The notes: generated by a model from the letters alone, not told the origin. DNA of 23,435 bases from Desulfobulbaceae bacterium UBA2262 (GCA_002347185.1 DDXK01000109.1:1-23435), one strand, 5' to 3'. Shown: positions 7,458-15,192, counted from the stretch's first letter. Numbers and translations: made by a program.

Positions 7458-8498
7458 ATGAAAAGATTTCACACCGTCATAGTGGGCGCCGGCCCGGCCG
7501 GTCTCGCCTGCGCCACCCTGCTCGCCCGGCATGGCAAGGAAGTCCTGGTGCTGGAGCGCAACAGCCAGCTGGGGAAAAAGGTCTGCGCCGGCGGAATCCC
7601 TTCCGCCACCCTGGCCCTGGGCGTTCCGGCCGACCTCATGGAGCGCTCCTTCACCTCACAGCGCATCCGGAGCAACTGGCAGCGCATCCGCATCTCCGAC
7701 CAGGCGCCGATGGTCTGCACCGTCAACCGCCAACGCCTCGGCAAGTGGATGGCCGAAAAGGCGCAGCAGGCCGGAGTCGAACTCCGGACCGGCACCCCGG
7801 TTCTCGCCCTTGCTGAAAAAAAGGTCTGCACCCGGGCAGGGGAATTCGGCTACGATTTTCTCGTCGGCGCCGACGGCAGCGGCTCCCTTGTCCGGCGCTG
7901 GCTGGGGATTCCCACCAGGCGCTGCGGAATCGGCATCCACTTCCAGATGCCGGGCGAGTTTGCCGAGATGGAGTGGCATCTCGACGCCACCCTCTTCGGC
8001 GAGGGCTATGGCTGGATCTTCCCCCACCAGGGTTCCGCTTCCATCGGCGCCTACGCCGGGCTGGCGGGCAGGCGGCCGCACCAGCTCCTGGCCGGCCTGC
8101 GACAGTGGGCCTCCCGCCTGGCCATCCCCCTGCCGGAGCAACCGCGGGCCGCCCTGGTCAACCATGACTATCGGGGCCACAGGTTCAAAAACCGTTTCCT
8201 GGTAGGCGACGCAGCCGGGCTTGCCTCCGGCCTGACCGGAGAAGGCATCTACTCGGCCCTCCTCTCCGGGGAAGAAGCGGCACTGGCCATTCTGGACGAA
8301 AACCATGACGGCGCCGCCCTCAAAGAACTCATCCGCAAGCAGCACCGCCATGGCCGCATTCTCGACCTGGCTGGCGGCTTCCGCATCGGAGGCAAGCTGA
8401 TTACGGAATTCCTGCTGACCGCGCTGCGCGCCGGACTGCTCAGCTATCACGAACTGGAAATGGGCCTGCACCCGCCACAAACAAGGAGCGCGCCGTGA
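7458..8498 (+). CDS. Geranylgeranyl-reductase-family FAD-dependent oxidoreductase
   Basis: 346 residues from ATG 7458. The N-terminus has the FAD dinucleotide fold GAGPAG (10-15) and an acidic strand end VLERN. Family markers are KVCAGGIP (41-48), VGADGSGS, YGWIFP (184-189) and GDAAGLASGLTGEGI (250-264). The family reduces isoprenoid double bonds, as in archaeal lipids and chlorophyll side chains, but many bacterial members have no known substrate. Candidates here would be quinone or polyprenyl chains, which is speculation. No membrane helix is evident. An AAAGGAG site lies 14 bases ahead of ATG, longer than usual; a GTG eight codons upstream is an alternative start. The stop overlaps the next start as GTGA, so the flavoprotein and the diheme cytochrome are translated together and may exchange electrons. 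Confidence 0.9.
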   Translation: MKRFHTVIVGAGPAGLACATLLARHGKEVLVLERNSQLGKKVCAGGIPSATLALGVPADLMERSFTSQRIRSNWQRIRISDQAPMVCTVNRQRLGKWMAEKAQQAGVELRTGTPVLALAEKKVCTRAGEFGYDFLVGADGSGSLVRRWLGIPTRRCGIGIHFQMPGEFAEMEWHLDATLFGEGYGWIFPHQGSASIGAYAGLAGRRPHQLLAGLRQWASRLAIPLPEQPRAALVNHDYRGHRFKNRFLVGDAAGLASGLTGEGIYSALLSGEEAALAILDENHDGAALKELIRKQHRHGRILDLAGGFRIGGKLITEFLLTALRAGLLSYHELEMGLHPPQTRSAP

Positions 8499-8767
8499 AC
8501 CCGGAACCGAACAAGAAAAGAACCCGCATCCTGAACATCCTCTTCATCCTGAGCTGCCTGGGCATCCTGGCCTTCCTGCTCAAGGCGCCGCCGGAATCCA
8601 CCAAGAAGATCCCCAGGGACGAAATCCATCTCAAGTTCTACCCGCTGGGCAAAAAGGAGGCGGAAAAACACTGCGAGACCTGCCACTTTCCCGAAGGACC
8701 GTCCCCGCTTCCCGCCGACCATCCCCCCAAATACCGCTGCCTCTTCTGCCATAAAAAGCAGTCCTGA
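8495..8767 (+). CDS. Small membrane-anchored diheme c-type cytochrome
   Basis: 90 residues. A basic N-terminus (KKRTR) precedes one membrane helix (about 12-29), then a short periplasmic part with two heme c attachment motifs, CETCH (60-64) and CLFCH (82-86), about 20 residues apart. The protein seems too small for a folded class I cytochrome and resembles the tiny multiheme modules common in sulfate and metal reducers. HPP near 76-78 may supply an axial ligand. The start is GTG at 8495, overlapping the reductase stop by four bases, with AAGGAG six bases ahead. tsaE follows three bases after the stop. The role is presumably electron transfer at the membrane; the partner is unknown, with the upstream flavoprotein the obvious candidate on gene order, though the two may lie on opposite sides of the membrane. 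Confidence 0.85.
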   Translation: MNPEPNKKRTRILNILFILSCLGILAFLLKAPPESTKKIPRDEIHLKFYPLGKKEAEKHCETCHFPEGPSPLPADHPPKYRCLFCHKKQS

Positions 8768-8770
8768 ACC

Positions 8771-9295
8771 ATGGCCGACCTCAACCTCGCCCTTCCCGAT
8801 CTTGCCGCCACCATAAGCCTCGGCCGCTTTCTGGGCGAAACCGCCCGGCCCGGCGATGTCATCACCCTTTCCGGCTCGCTGGGTGCTGGCAAGACCACCC
8901 TCACCCAGGCCATCGGCCAGGGACTTGCCGTGCCGGAATCCTGCTACATCACCAGCCCGACCTACAGCCTGCTCCACGAATATCCGGGGCGCTTGCCGCT
9001 CTACCATATGGATCTCTATCGGCTGGAGGATGCGGGGGAGATGGAAGAGCTGGGCTTTGGCGAATATATCCACGGCAGCGGCCTTTCGGTGATCGAGTGG
9101 CCCGACCGCCTGGGCAGTCTGATGCCAGACGAACGGCTGGAGCTCACCCTCAGTTTTTCCAGCCCCAGCGCCCGGCTCTGTGCGCTGAAGGCCTTCGGCC
9201 CGACCTGGCGGGAGCGACTGGAACTGCTGAAAAGCGCGCCATTCTGCCTTGTCCTGTCTGGCTGTGCGGAAAAATTGGCAGGGACGGGGAAATAA
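8771..9295 (+). CDS. tsaE: tRNA t6A biosynthesis ATPase TsaE
   Basis: 174 residues. It is the small ATPase that works with TsaB and TsaD to attach threonylcarbamoyl to A37 of ANN-decoding tRNAs. Seen: Walker A GSLGAGKTT (35-43), TSPTYSLLHEY, HMDLYRLED and IEWPDRL, in the order typical of the family. It is slightly longer than the usual 150-160 residues, with an extra C-terminal tail of about 20 residues (APFCLVLSGCAEKLAG) of unknown role. ATG lies three bases after the cytochrome stop, so it is the last gene of a tight three-gene run. The YrdC/Sua5-type enzyme of the same pathway lies about 3 kb away in another operon. Confidence 0.95.
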   Translation: MADLNLALPDLAATISLGRFLGETARPGDVITLSGSLGAGKTTLTQAIGQGLAVPESCYITSPTYSLLHEYPGRLPLYHMDLYRLEDAGEMEELGFGEYIHGSGLSVIEWPDRLGSLMPDERLELTLSFSSPSARLCALKAFGPTWRERLELLKSAPFCLVLSGCAEKLAGTGK

Positions 9296-9314
9296 AAACA
9301 GGGAAAATCGGGGG

Positions 9315-9332
9315 GGCAGGCGGTAGCCTGCC
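9315..9332. terminator. Hairpin between convergent tsaE and hybrid kinase genes
   Basis: GGCAGGC (9315-9321) and GCCTGCC (9326-9332) around GGTA. On the minus strand it is followed by C-rich sequence and then GATTTTCCCTGTTTTTA, so it may end the hybrid kinase transcript. On the plus strand there is no T-run. Confidence 0.5.
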
Positions 9333-9334
9333 GG

Positions 9335-11086
9335 TCAGGGGAGCATCTCGGCAAGGAGCTTGAGCAGTTTCGCCTTGATGATCGGTTTGGAAAGGAAGCC
9401 GTCCATTCCCGCCTCATAGCAGGCCTTTTCGTCTTCCTTGCGGGCATGGGCGGTGAGGCCGATCACGATCTGGGGCCGCTTCCGGTCACGAAGGCCGGCA
9501 TACTCCTGGCGCAGCTCCGGGTTGGCCTCGATCTCCCTGATCTTCCTGGTCGCCGTCATCCCATCCATGTTGGGCATCTGCACGTCCATCAAGACCAGAT
9601 CGTAGGCCCGCCCCTGCAGGCAGGCAAGGGCCTCGACTCCATCTCCGGCCACCTCGACCTGATAGCCCTCGCGCTGAATCAGGATGGTGGCCAGGCGCTG
9701 ATTCACCACATTGTCCTCGACCAGCAGGATCTCCCCCCCCCTGGCGGGATGGGGAGCGGTTCCCATCGGCGGCGCGCAAGACTCTACCGGCACGGCTGCG
9801 GCCGCCTCGACGGGCAGGAGAAAGGAAAAGGTGCTCCCCTTGCCCACTTCGCTCTCCACGACAAGCCTGCCACCCATCAGGCTCACCAGCTGCAGGCAGA
9901 TGGCCAGTCCCAGGCCGGTGCCCCCGTATTTTCTGGTGGTGGAGCCGTCGGCTTGGGTGAACTTGTCGAAAATCGCCTCCCGCCGGTCCGCAGGGATGCC
10001 GATGCCGGTGTCACGCACCGAGAAACGGCAGAGAGGACGGGCCGTCGCCCCGCCTTCCATTTCGACCAGAATGTCGATCCTGCCCCGATCGGTGAACTTC
10101 ACGGCATTGCCCACCAGATTCACCAGCACCTGCCGCAGCCGGACACTGTCGCCCAACACCCTCCCGGGCACCCCCTCGCCAATGGCGCAGTCGATGGCGA
10201 CTCCTTTCTCGCGGGCCGGAATCCTGAACATCGCACAGATGCTCTGCACCACCTCGCCCAGGTCAAAGGGAATATGCTCGAGCTCGAGCTTGCCCGATTC
10301 GATCTTGGCCAGATCGAGGATGTCGTTGATCAGGGCGAGCAGGCTTGCCGCGGATTGGGCGATGGTTTTCGTGTACTCGGCCTGTTCGCTGTCCAGCCGC
10401 GTTTCGGAGAGCAGTTCGGTAAAGCCGATGATGGCATTCATGGGCGTACGCAACTCGTGGCTCATATTGGCGAGGAAATCGCTCTTCAGCCGACTGATCT
10501 CCTCGAGCCTGGCATTGGCCTCGCGCAATTCCGCGGTCTGCCTGGCGATTTCGCTCTCGAGTTTCTTGGCGTACTCCTTTTCCCGCTCCTGGTTCAGCCG
10601 GTACTGCCGGTAATTGTCCTCGATGAGCTTGCCGTGCTGCTGCTTGAGGATGCCGATCTGCTTGAGGGCCTGCTCCTTGTCGGCCACCAGGATCTCCTGC
10701 TCCTGCCGCAACAGGGCGAGGGCGAGGGTGTTGGCAAGCAGGGTGGAACCTCCGGGCAGGAGCAGGAGATCCTCCTTCCCGCCGGCAAAAGCGAAAAGGA
10801 GCACGGCATTGAGATTGGGAATCAGCCGGGCGTAACAGCAGGAACCGTCCTCGGCTCTGCCGCTGACAAAGTCCGGTCGCATCCGGGCCCCCGCCACCAG
10901 CCTTTCCCGCTCCGCCAGAGAGAGGGAAAGCGGCCGCCCACCGAAAAAAAGGGAGCCGGCCGCGTCCTGCAAGGCCAAGGCGGCCTCGGGCAGGACGCTT
11001 TCCACAACGACGAGAAAAGGCCGCAGCTGCTCGCCGGAGTCGAGCAAATCCTCAAAGATGCTTTCAAAGGTTGGCTCGCCGCTCAT
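9335..11086 (-). CDS. Soluble hybrid histidine kinase with receiver domain
   Basis: 583 residues, with no membrane segment. Residues 1-125 form an unrecognised input region. A coiled coil follows, about 128-200. HisKA has the phospho-acceptor in SHELRTP (H210). The HATPase domain shows the N-box LVNLVGNAVKF (321-331), DTGIGIP (359-365), FDKFTQADGSTTRKYGGTGLGL and the last glycine-rich loop. A receiver domain (about 452-583) has ED near 457-458, the phosphorylated aspartate in LMDVQMP (D501) and LSKP (K567). All catalytic residues are present. It lacks its own Hpt domain, but an Hpt gene lies two genes upstream in the same run. The start is three bases after the HDOD gene stop, so the two are coupled. 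It probably phosphorylates the separate Hpt protein; the final regulator is not visible. Confidence 0.93.
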   Translation of the reverse strand: MSGEPTFESIFEDLLDSGEQLRPFLVVVESVLPEAALALQDAAGSLFFGGRPLSLSLAERERLVAGARMRPDFVSGRAEDGSCCYARLIPNLNAVLLFAFAGGKEDLLLLPGGSTLLANTLALALLRQEQEILVADKEQALKQIGILKQQHGKLIEDNYRQYRLNQEREKEYAKKLESEIARQTAELREANARLEEISRLKSDFLANMSHELRTPMNAIIGFTELLSETRLDSEQAEYTKTIAQSAASLLALINDILDLAKIESGKLELEHIPFDLGEVVQSICAMFRIPAREKGVAIDCAIGEGVPGRVLGDSVRLRQVLVNLVGNAVKFTDRGRIDILVEMEGGATARPLCRFSVRDTGIGIPADRREAIFDKFTQADGSTTRKYGGTGLGLAICLQLVSLMGGRLVVESEVGKGSTFSFLLPVEAAAAVPVESCAPPMGTAPHPARGGEILLVEDNVVNQRLATILIQREGYQVEVAGDGVEALACLQGRAYDLVLMDVQMPNMDGMTATRKIREIEANPELRQEYAGLRDRKRPQIVIGLTAHARKEDEKACYEAGMDGFLSKPIIKAKLLKLLAEMLP

Positions 11087-11089
11087 CGC

Positions 11090-11935
11090 TCAGTCCGCGT
11101 CCGCTTCATAGAGCTCCTTGGCCTTGGCCATTTCCCCGGGCAGATCCCTGATGATGATCTTGTAGTTGGCCATCATGTTTTTCACATGCCGCGCCAAATC
11201 GGCGGGCAGAGGCTCAAGGGGACCGGGAATCGGCCAGTACTTCATCTTGGCGGCCATGAATTCGGCAAGCTGCAGGATGCTGCCAACGCTGGAAAGGGAT
11301 TTTTTCTGACCGGAAAGATGGTGGGAGCGGATGGAGGAAAGCACCTCGGGAGGGAGGCCCCAATCCTTGGCGAGGAGGTAACCGACCTCCGCATGATCGG
11401 TGCCGAGCATGGCGCGCTCGCAGTCGATCAGATTCCCCTCGCCGGCGCGAAAGGCCTTGCAGGCGGCGCGAAGCTCTTCGCCGGCCACCTGATTTTCGAC
11501 GATGAGGCCAATATCATGGATGATGCCGGCCAGAAAAACATCCTCGCCATCCTGGCCAAAAATCCGTTTGGCGATCATCTCGGCGAGGATGGCCACGGTA
11601 GCCGAATGAAGCCATAGCTTCCGGGCGGAAAATTCCTCGTCGTCCCCCTTGAACATGTTGCGCAGGGCCTCGACCGCGACCAGATTCCGTAACTGCTTCA
11701 TGCCGGTGAAGACAACGGCCTTGGAGATGGACTCGATCTTCTGGACCAGGCCGAAGTAGGGGCTGTTCACCAGGCGCAGGAGACGGGTCACCAGGACAGG
11801 ATCGAGCTTGATGATCTCCTCGAAATCCTGCATGGTGCTGTTGTCGTCGCTGGAGAGCTGGGCAACCTTGATCGCCACGTGGGGCAAGGTTTTCAGCTCG
11901 CTGAATTTTTTAATCAGATCATTTGCGTCGGGCAT
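11090..11935 (-). CDS. HDOD domain protein
   Basis: 281 residues. The HDOD fold is clear: LPHVAIKVAQL, DPVLVTRLLRLVNSPYFG, and SISKAVVFTGMKQLRNLV. Several metal-site positions of the HD superfamily appear kept: H110, H140-D141 (GIIHDIGL), H181 and H205-H206. Many HDOD proteins have lost these, so weak enzyme activity cannot be excluded. HDOD proteins often sit in signal transduction with two-component or cyclic-di-GMP parts. Its place between an Hpt gene and a hybrid kinase gene, coupled to the latter by a three-base gap, suggests it is part of the same pathway. No purine-rich ribosome site is seen ahead of ATG 11935, where the sequence is pyrimidine-rich; it may depend on the upstream gene. 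Confidence 0.9.
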   Translation of the reverse strand: MPDANDLIKKFSELKTLPHVAIKVAQLSSDDNSTMQDFEEIIKLDPVLVTRLLRLVNSPYFGLVQKIESISKAVVFTGMKQLRNLVAVEALRNMFKGDDEEFSARKLWLHSATVAILAEMIAKRIFGQDGEDVFLAGIIHDIGLIVENQVAGEELRAACKAFRAGEGNLIDCERAMLGTDHAEVGYLLAKDWGLPPEVLSSIRSHHLSGQKKSLSSVGSILQLAEFMAAKMKYWPIPGPLEPLPADLARHVKNMMANYKIIIRDLPGEMAKAKELYEADAD

Positions 11936-12000
11936 GGGAGGATGAAGAATTCTTTTTCTCGGTAAGGGTTGCTGGGGCGATGGCGGCGCGGCAAGGCGGC

Positions 12001-12327
12001 TCAGATCAGGTCGGCCAGGGCGGCAAGCAGCGTGTCCAGCTCGCGCACAAGCGGCTCCATGCCGGCAAGTGCATGATTGCGCCCCATCCTCTCAAGGTCG
12101 GCGGCGAGCTTGCGCACCCCTTCCATCCCGAGGCTGGCGGCCGCACCTTTGATGCTGTGCGCCGCGTCCGCCACCGCGATGACGTCCTGCCTGTTAAGGC
12201 CATCGCGGATCCGGCTGAGATCGACGGCGGATGAGTCGCGGAAAAGAACGAGGAGCTCCGCCAGCATCTCCTCGTCGTCCCCTGCCTGCTCCAGGGCAAA
12301 ACTTCTGTCCCAGTCAATATTGGCCAT
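12001..12327 (-). CDS. Stand-alone Hpt (histidine phosphotransfer) protein
   Basis: 108 residues from ATG 12327, a single-domain helical protein. The phospho-acceptor motif is AHSIKGAAASLGM, with the histidine at position 57 in this numbering, followed by KLAADLERMGR as in typical Hpt domains. It would carry phosphate between a hybrid kinase receiver and a final response regulator. A GTG codon directly precedes the ATG. The site AAAGGA is eight bases before the ATG and five before the GTG, so both starts are possible; they differ by one residue. It is first in the Hpt-HDOD-hybrid kinase run and has the promoter at 12406-12434. Confidence 0.9.
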   Translation of the reverse strand: MANIDWDRSFALEQAGDDEEMLAELLVLFRDSSAVDLSRIRDGLNRQDVIAVADAAHSIKGAAASLGMEGVRKLAADLERMGRNHALAGMEPLVRELDTLLAALADLI

Positions 12328-12405
12328 CACTTTTTCCTTTCCCGCCAGCGCTAGCGCGGGCCTCTTCCCTGCCTCCGGAGAGGCGCAACGCCCCCCGCCA
12401 CAAAC

Positions 12406-12434
12406 ATCATAGCGAAAGCGTTACGGATCGGCAA
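12406..12434 (-). promoter_or_regulatory. Promoter of the Hpt-HDOD-hybrid kinase run
   Basis: On the minus strand TTGCCG (12434-12429) and TATGAT (12411-12406) are exactly 17 bp apart. The predicted start is near 12399, about 70 bp ahead of the Hpt ATG. This is a good sigma-70-type match and separates this run from the purDE-yrdC run upstream. Confidence 0.6.
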
Positions 12435-12457
12435 AGAGATAAAGATAAATTGAGAAA

Positions 12458-12477
12458 CCGGACCCGACAGCGGCCGG
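12458..12477 (-). terminator. Possible terminator after the purD-purE-yrdC run
   Basis: On the minus strand CCGGCCG, loop CTGT, then CGG and CCGG with a two-base bulge form a stem of seven pairs. It is followed by a T-rich stretch (TTTCTCAATTTATC). It lies about 20 bp past the yrdC stop and just before the Hpt promoter. Confidence 0.4.
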
Positions 12478-12495
12478 AAACCGAGCACAAGGCGA

Positions 12496-13131
12496 TCACT
12501 GCCCCGGCAGCAGGGCAAGAATGTCGGCAAAGGGAAGAACTCCGGGCCGGAGCAGATGCACCTGTCCCTCGGCAAAGCCGAGGATGGTGGAGCCCAGGCC
12601 GCCTGGAGTATTGCCGCCATCCAGGACCAGGTCCACGTCCGGGCCAAGTTGATCTATGACCCCGGCGGCATCGACGGCCGCGGGCTGCCCGGAAAAATTG
12701 GCCGAGGTCGCGGTGATCGGCGCCCCGAAGGCCTGCACCAGTCGTCGGGCCACAGGATGGGAGGAAAGACGGACACCGATGGTGCCGCTGTACCCGGTAA
12801 GCATGGCCGGCAGGGTGCTGACTCCGGGGAAAACAAGAGTCAGGGCGCCAGGCCAGAGCGCATCCATCAAGACCTCAAAGGGGGGAGGCACCTCGGCCAC
12901 CAGCTGGGGGAGTTGCTGGCGATTTTCGATCAGAACCAGCACCGGCCTGTCGGGCGGCCGCCTTTTCAGGGCGAAGAGTCGCGAGAGAGCGACCTGATTG
13001 AAAGGATCGACCGCGAGCCCATAATAGGTTTCGGTGGGAAAAGCGACCACGCCACCGGCCAGCAACACCTCCCTCGCTCTGGCCAGATCATGATCCGTCA
13101 CCGTATGTGCACCCGTTTCCCGCTCACTCAC
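12496..13131 (-). CDS. L-threonylcarbamoyladenylate synthase, Sua5/YciO/YrdC family
   Basis: 211 residues from a GTG at 13131, chosen because a GAGG site lies nine bases upstream. A longer GTG start at 13179 (227 residues) and a shorter one at 13101 are possible. Motifs of the family: GGVVAFPTETYYGLAVDP near the N-terminus, FALKRRPPDRPVLVLI, LWPGALTLVF, GTIGVRLSSHP and ITATSANFSGQ. The enzyme makes threonylcarbamoyl-AMP from threonine, bicarbonate and ATP for t6A tRNA. It has the length of short TsaC-type proteins, without the extra Sua5 domain. YciO-like relatives share the fold, so TsaC activity is likely but not certain. It lies 64 bp after purE on the same strand. The last residues before the stop are ILALLPGQ. 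Confidence 0.88.
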   Translation of the reverse strand: MSERETGAHTVTDHDLARAREVLLAGGVVAFPTETYYGLAVDPFNQVALSRLFALKRRPPDRPVLVLIENRQQLPQLVAEVPPPFEVLMDALWPGALTLVFPGVSTLPAMLTGYSGTIGVRLSSHPVARRLVQAFGAPITATSANFSGQPAAVDAAGVIDQLGPDVDLVLDGGNTPGGLGSTILGFAEGQVHLLRPGVLPFADILALLPGQ

Positions 13132-13195
13132 CGGAGTCGCCCTCTTCGTTGCCTGGAAAATGGGAACAAAGCTCTGCACCGCATGGCCTTGCCTC

Positions 13196-13681
13196 TCAGG
13201 CGCGAGCGAGGTTGCGATTCTTCTCGTCGACTTCCCGGGCCATCTCTTCTTTGAATTTCTCCAATTTCCCCGCTAGGGCGCTGTCGGAGAGGGAAAGGAT
13301 CTGGGCCGCCAGGATGGCGGCGTTCTTTGCCCCGGCCTTGCCGATGCCCATGGTGGCCACCGGTACGCCCGGCGGCATCTGCGCCGTGGAAAGCAGGGCG
13401 TCAAGGCCGTTGAGGGAGGAAGAATCGACGGGCACGCCAATGACGGGCAGGGTGGTGTGGGCGGCCAGCACCCCGGCCAGGTGCGCGGCCATCCCGGCTG
13501 CGGCGATGATCACCTTCAGGCCGCGCTCCCGGGCGCCGCTCGCGTATTCCGCGGCGCGGTGCGGGGTGCGGTGCGCCGAGGCGACCGTCACCTCATGGGG
13601 GATATCCATCTTCTTCAAAAAATCCATGCAGCCCTGCAAAACCGGCAGGTCGGAATCACTGCCCATCACAATGCCAATCAT
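13196..13681 (-). CDS. purE: N5-carboxyaminoimidazole ribonucleotide mutase, class I
   Basis: 161 residues. It converts N5-CAIR to CAIR in purine synthesis, one step before PurC. Seen: GSDSDLP at 8-13, the active-site SAHRTP with H37, and the glycine- and alanine-rich loop AAGMAAHLAGVLAAHTTLPVIGVP, typical of class I octameric PurE. The product is then the PurC substrate. No purK is seen in the window. The start ATG 13681 is three bases after the purD stop, so purD and purE are probably coupled. Confidence 0.96.
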   Translation of the reverse strand: MIGIVMGSDSDLPVLQGCMDFLKKMDIPHEVTVASAHRTPHRAAEYASGARERGLKVIIAAAGMAAHLAGVLAAHTTLPVIGVPVDSSSLNGLDALLSTAQMPPGVPVATMGIGKAGAKNAAILAAQILSLSDSALAGKLEKFKEEMAREVDEKNRNLARA

Positions 13682-13684
13682 TGC

Positions 13685-14956
13685 TCACCTCCCAAGCGCC
13701 TTTTTTCCGATATCCTTCCGATAATAACAGCCATCCCAGCCTATCTCGGCCACGGCCCCGTAGGCTCTGGCAATGGCATCCGCAACCGTATCGCCCACGG
13801 CGGTGACGCCAAGCACCCGGCCGCCGCTGGTAACCACATCCTCTCCCTGCCGGAAGGTTCCCGCGTGAAAAACCACCACGTCAGGGTGCTGGCCGGCCCG
13901 GGCCAACCCATGGATCACTTTGCCCTTTGCATAGGGGCCGGGATAGCCGCCAGCCGCCATGACCACGCAGACGGTGGGTCGCGGGTCGATCTCCAGGGAA
14001 ACCTCGGCAAGGCGGCCGTCGATCACCGCCTCCATCACGGCGACCAGATCCCCCTTGAGCCGCATGAGCAGAGGCTGCGCTTCCGGGTCGCCGAAACGGC
14101 AGTTGAACTCAAGAACCTTCGCCACGCCATTTTCGATCATCAGGCCGGCATAGAGGATGCCCTTGTAGGGGCAGCCTTCCGCGGCCAGGGCCCGCACCGT
14201 GGGGTACATCACCTCTTCCATCACCTGCCGCTGCACCTCCGGGGTCACCACCGGCGCCGGCGAATAGGCGCCCATCCCTCCGGTATTGGGCCCCTGGTCG
14301 CCGTCAAAAATGGCCTTGTGGTCCTGGGAACTGGGCAGGGGCAGAATCGTCTCCCCGTCGGTGAAGGCGAGAAAAGAGGCCTCCTCGCCGCGAAGGAACT
14401 CCTCGACCACCACCCGCTCGCCCGCTTCGCCAAAAGCCTTCTCCTTCATGAAGAGATCAACGGCGGCTCTGGCCTCTTCAACCGTGGCGGCGACCACCAC
14501 CCCCTTGCCCGCGGCCAGGCCATCGGTCTTGACCACCAGGGGCGCGCCCAGCTTTTCCACAGAGCGCAAGGCCTCCTCCCGGTCGGTGAACGACTCGTAA
14601 CCAGCCGACGGAATGGCATGTTTCTTGAGAAGGCTTTTCATGAAAACCTTGCTGCCTTCCAGCATGGCGGCGTTCCGGCGCGGACCGAAGACCCTGAGGC
14701 CCTCCTGCTCGAAACGATCGACAATGCCAAGGGTGAGAGGCACTTCGGGGCCGACCACGGTGAGATCCACGCCCTCGCGTTTGGCAAAAGCAAGCAAATC
14801 CTCGATGGCGGTGGCGGCGATCTCGACGCAGGTGGCAAGGGCGCTGATCCCCGCATTGCCCGGCGCGCAGAAGAGCTTTTCCACGCGAGGACTCTGCCGC
14901 AACTTCCAGACCAGGGCATGCTCCCTGCCGCCCGAGCCAACAACCAGAACATTCAT
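13685..14956 (-). CDS. purD: Phosphoribosylamine-glycine ligase (GAR synthetase)
   Basis: 423 residues, the usual length. It uses ATP to join glycine to phosphoribosylamine, the second step of purine synthesis. The N-terminus is MNVLVVGSGGREHALVWKL; an ATP-grasp core follows with KTDGLAAGKGVVVA, VVVEEFLRGEEAS, DGDQGPNTGGMGAYSPAP and EFNCRFGDPEAQ. All family markers are present. ATG 14956 has a strong GGAGG site (14964-14968) seven bases ahead. It is the first gene of the purD-purE-yrdC run and lies divergently to the TetR-type gene. The promoter could not be fixed with confidence. Confidence 0.97.
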   Translation of the reverse strand: MNVLVVGSGGREHALVWKLRQSPRVEKLFCAPGNAGISALATCVEIAATAIEDLLAFAKREGVDLTVVGPEVPLTLGIVDRFEQEGLRVFGPRRNAAMLEGSKVFMKSLLKKHAIPSAGYESFTDREEALRSVEKLGAPLVVKTDGLAAGKGVVVAATVEEARAAVDLFMKEKAFGEAGERVVVEEFLRGEEASFLAFTDGETILPLPSSQDHKAIFDGDQGPNTGGMGAYSPAPVVTPEVQRQVMEEVMYPTVRALAAEGCPYKGILYAGLMIENGVAKVLEFNCRFGDPEAQPLLMRLKGDLVAVMEAVIDGRLAEVSLEIDPRPTVCVVMAAGGYPGPYAKGKVIHGLARAGQHPDVVVFHAGTFRQGEDVVTSGGRVLGVTAVGDTVADAIARAYGAVAEIGWDGCYYRKDIGKKALGR

Positions 14957-15093
14957 CGATGCGCCTCCATTTCATGCAGCATGCGGTTGCGTTTGTTTCA
15001 GAGAAAAAAATGCCCACAGCAAAGAAAAAACAATGTACCTGAAAACGACTCGCCAAGAAAGGGTAAAATCGCCGCCCTGAAACCTGCGGAACC

Positions 15094-15135
15094 GGGGGGT
15101 GGCGACAGATTTTTGCGGCGCACGCCCCCCTTTTT
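15094..15135 (+). terminator. Terminator-like G6/C6 stem with T-run
   Basis: GGGGGG (15094-15099) can pair with CCCCCC (15125-15130), directly followed by TTTTT and then more T-rich sequence. No plus-strand gene ends here. It may shield the regulator promoter from readthrough, end a short antisense transcript, or be part of the purD leader on the other strand. Confidence 0.3.
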
Positions 15136-15150
15136 CTTCATTTTTTCACC

Positions 15151-15179
15151 TTGACACCTTTTCGTTCCTCTCATAAGAT
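15151..15179 (+). promoter_or_regulatory. Strong promoter of the TetR/FadR-like gene
   Basis: TTGACA (15151-15156), 17 bp spacer, TAAGAT (15174-15179). The -35 box is perfect and the -10 matches five of six positions. Transcription should start near 15186, just ahead of the operator at 15193-15210. Confidence 0.75.
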
Positions 15180-15192
15180 AGGGGCTCCAAAA

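Noticed and set aside
9446..11617. 723-codon open frame on the plus strand opposite the hybrid kinase and HDOD genes
   Set aside because: Shadow frame; both opposite genes have intact catalytic motifs.
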